A stretch of DNA of 64,000 nt, from positions 666,111 through 730,110 of the forward strand of contig NZ_FOVR01000002.1 of NCBI RefSeq assembly GCF_900115225.1, written 5' to 3'. A model generated the notes under the pieces. It did not search any database. It saw only the letters and a program-made list of their open reading frames with translations, and had not been told where the DNA came from. This document shows, one piece after another, positions 63,651-64,000 of this stretch. Positions within the stretch are counted from its first letter, which is position 1, and each line of letters starts with the position of its first letter. Made by a program: the position numbers and the translations under genes. This DNA is from Cohaesibacter marisflavi (GTDB lineage: Bacteria > Pseudomonadota > Alphaproteobacteria > Rhizobiales > Cohaesibacteraceae).

Positions 63651-64000
63651 GCCATATGTCCGCAAGTCCAAGTCTATCGAGGCAGCCTTGCCCTGGCTGT
63701 ATCTCAAGGGCATATCGACCGGTGAGATGGAGGACGCTCTGAAGGCACTTCTCGGGCCGGACGCGACCGGGTTCTCTGCCAAGACAATATCTCGGCTGAA
63801 GAAACAATGGGCGGCAGAGTATGAGGATTGGCGCAAAGCTGACATCAGCCGTGATGAATGGGTCTACATCTGGGCGGACGGCATTTACAGCGGCCTGCGT
63901 GGCACTGATGACCGGCTCTGTGCCCTGGTGGTGATCGGGGTGAACTCGCGAGGTGAAAAGCATTTTCTGGCTATCGACGATGGCGTCCGCGAATCCACCC
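63643..64000 (+). mobile_element. IS256-family transposase, 5' truncated, running off the window
   Basis: Plus-strand frame: LVPPYVRKSKSIEAALPWLY, LKGISTGEMEDALKALLGP, WADGIYSGLRGTDDRLCALV then IGVNSRGEKHFLAI. This is the middle of an IS256/mutator transposase with the first catalytic Asp in VYIWADGIY. About the first 80 residues are missing, replaced by IS3 DNA. The frame can start at an ATG at 63622 inside the IS3 piece. The 3' part lies beyond 64000. Confidence 0.9.

Overview
The window looks like a chromosomal segment of a marine or host-associated alphaproteobacterium of the Hyphomicrobiales (Rhizobiales), possibly near Cohaesibacter (inference). Supporting signs are the tRNA-His with G1:U72 and A73 that is typical of alphaproteobacteria, the block hisD-UPF0262-phosphatase-infA-maf-yacG-tRNA-Phe, the pair murA-DUF2948, a phasin gene and an AcuR/AcuI-type acrylate gene pair. 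The sequence is moderately GC-rich, with clearly more AT-rich DNA in the last 2 kb.

Layout. 0-5 kb: phasin, tRNA-His, a small secreted protein, then a TPR/hydrolase-like protein next to a radical SAM protein. 5.2-10 kb: a TPP-riboswitch-led thiamin salvage operon (thiM-thiE-thiD plus an HMP-type ABC transporter). 10.3-15.3 kb: a diguanylate cyclase, a GST, a bacterioferritin, and an acrylyl-CoA reductase with its TetR regulator. 15.5-18.4 kb: DUF2948, murA, a small basic protein and tRNA-Thr. 18.7-22.5 kb: an adenylate-forming ligase translationally coupled to a TPR/LpxL-like acyltransferase. 23.1-29.5 kb: a six-gene sugar-type operon (YihV-like PfkB kinase, LacD-like aldolase, polar-solute ABC transporter) with a divergent GntR regulator.

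29.5-41.2 kb: a pyrimidine and nucleoside catabolic region. A rightward operon (NMT1-type ABC transporter, uridine phosphorylase, phosphopentomutase) and a leftward operon (DHODH 1B subunits, carbamoylase) are each paired with one of two paralogous XRE regulators. Three copies of a palindrome with half-site TTGAGAA sit by these promoters. In two copies the palindrome lies exactly 5 nt upstream of a TTGAC-type -35 box, which suggests a shared operator for an activator.

41.4-55.2 kb: a complete putrescine/polyamine regulon (two gamma-glutamylpolyamine synthetases, PuuB-like oxidase, aldehyde dehydrogenase, glutamine amidotransferase, class III aminotransferase, PotFGHI). A FadR-type GntR protein probably controls it through TGTGATCACA sites found upstream of the gatase, puuA and potF genes.

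55.3-60.5 kb: a 39-residue membrane microprotein, eight copies of a 7-bp repeat, and the conserved hisD...yacG block ending at tRNA-Phe. murA-DUF2948 normally precede hisD, so their position 40 kb away on the other strand suggests an inversion. 60.5-64 kb: an integrative element inserted at tRNA-Phe (integrase, AlpA, a decayed P-loop gene, a toxin tail with its probable immunity gene, and IS3 and IS256 fragments joined to each other). The window ends inside the IS256 transposase.
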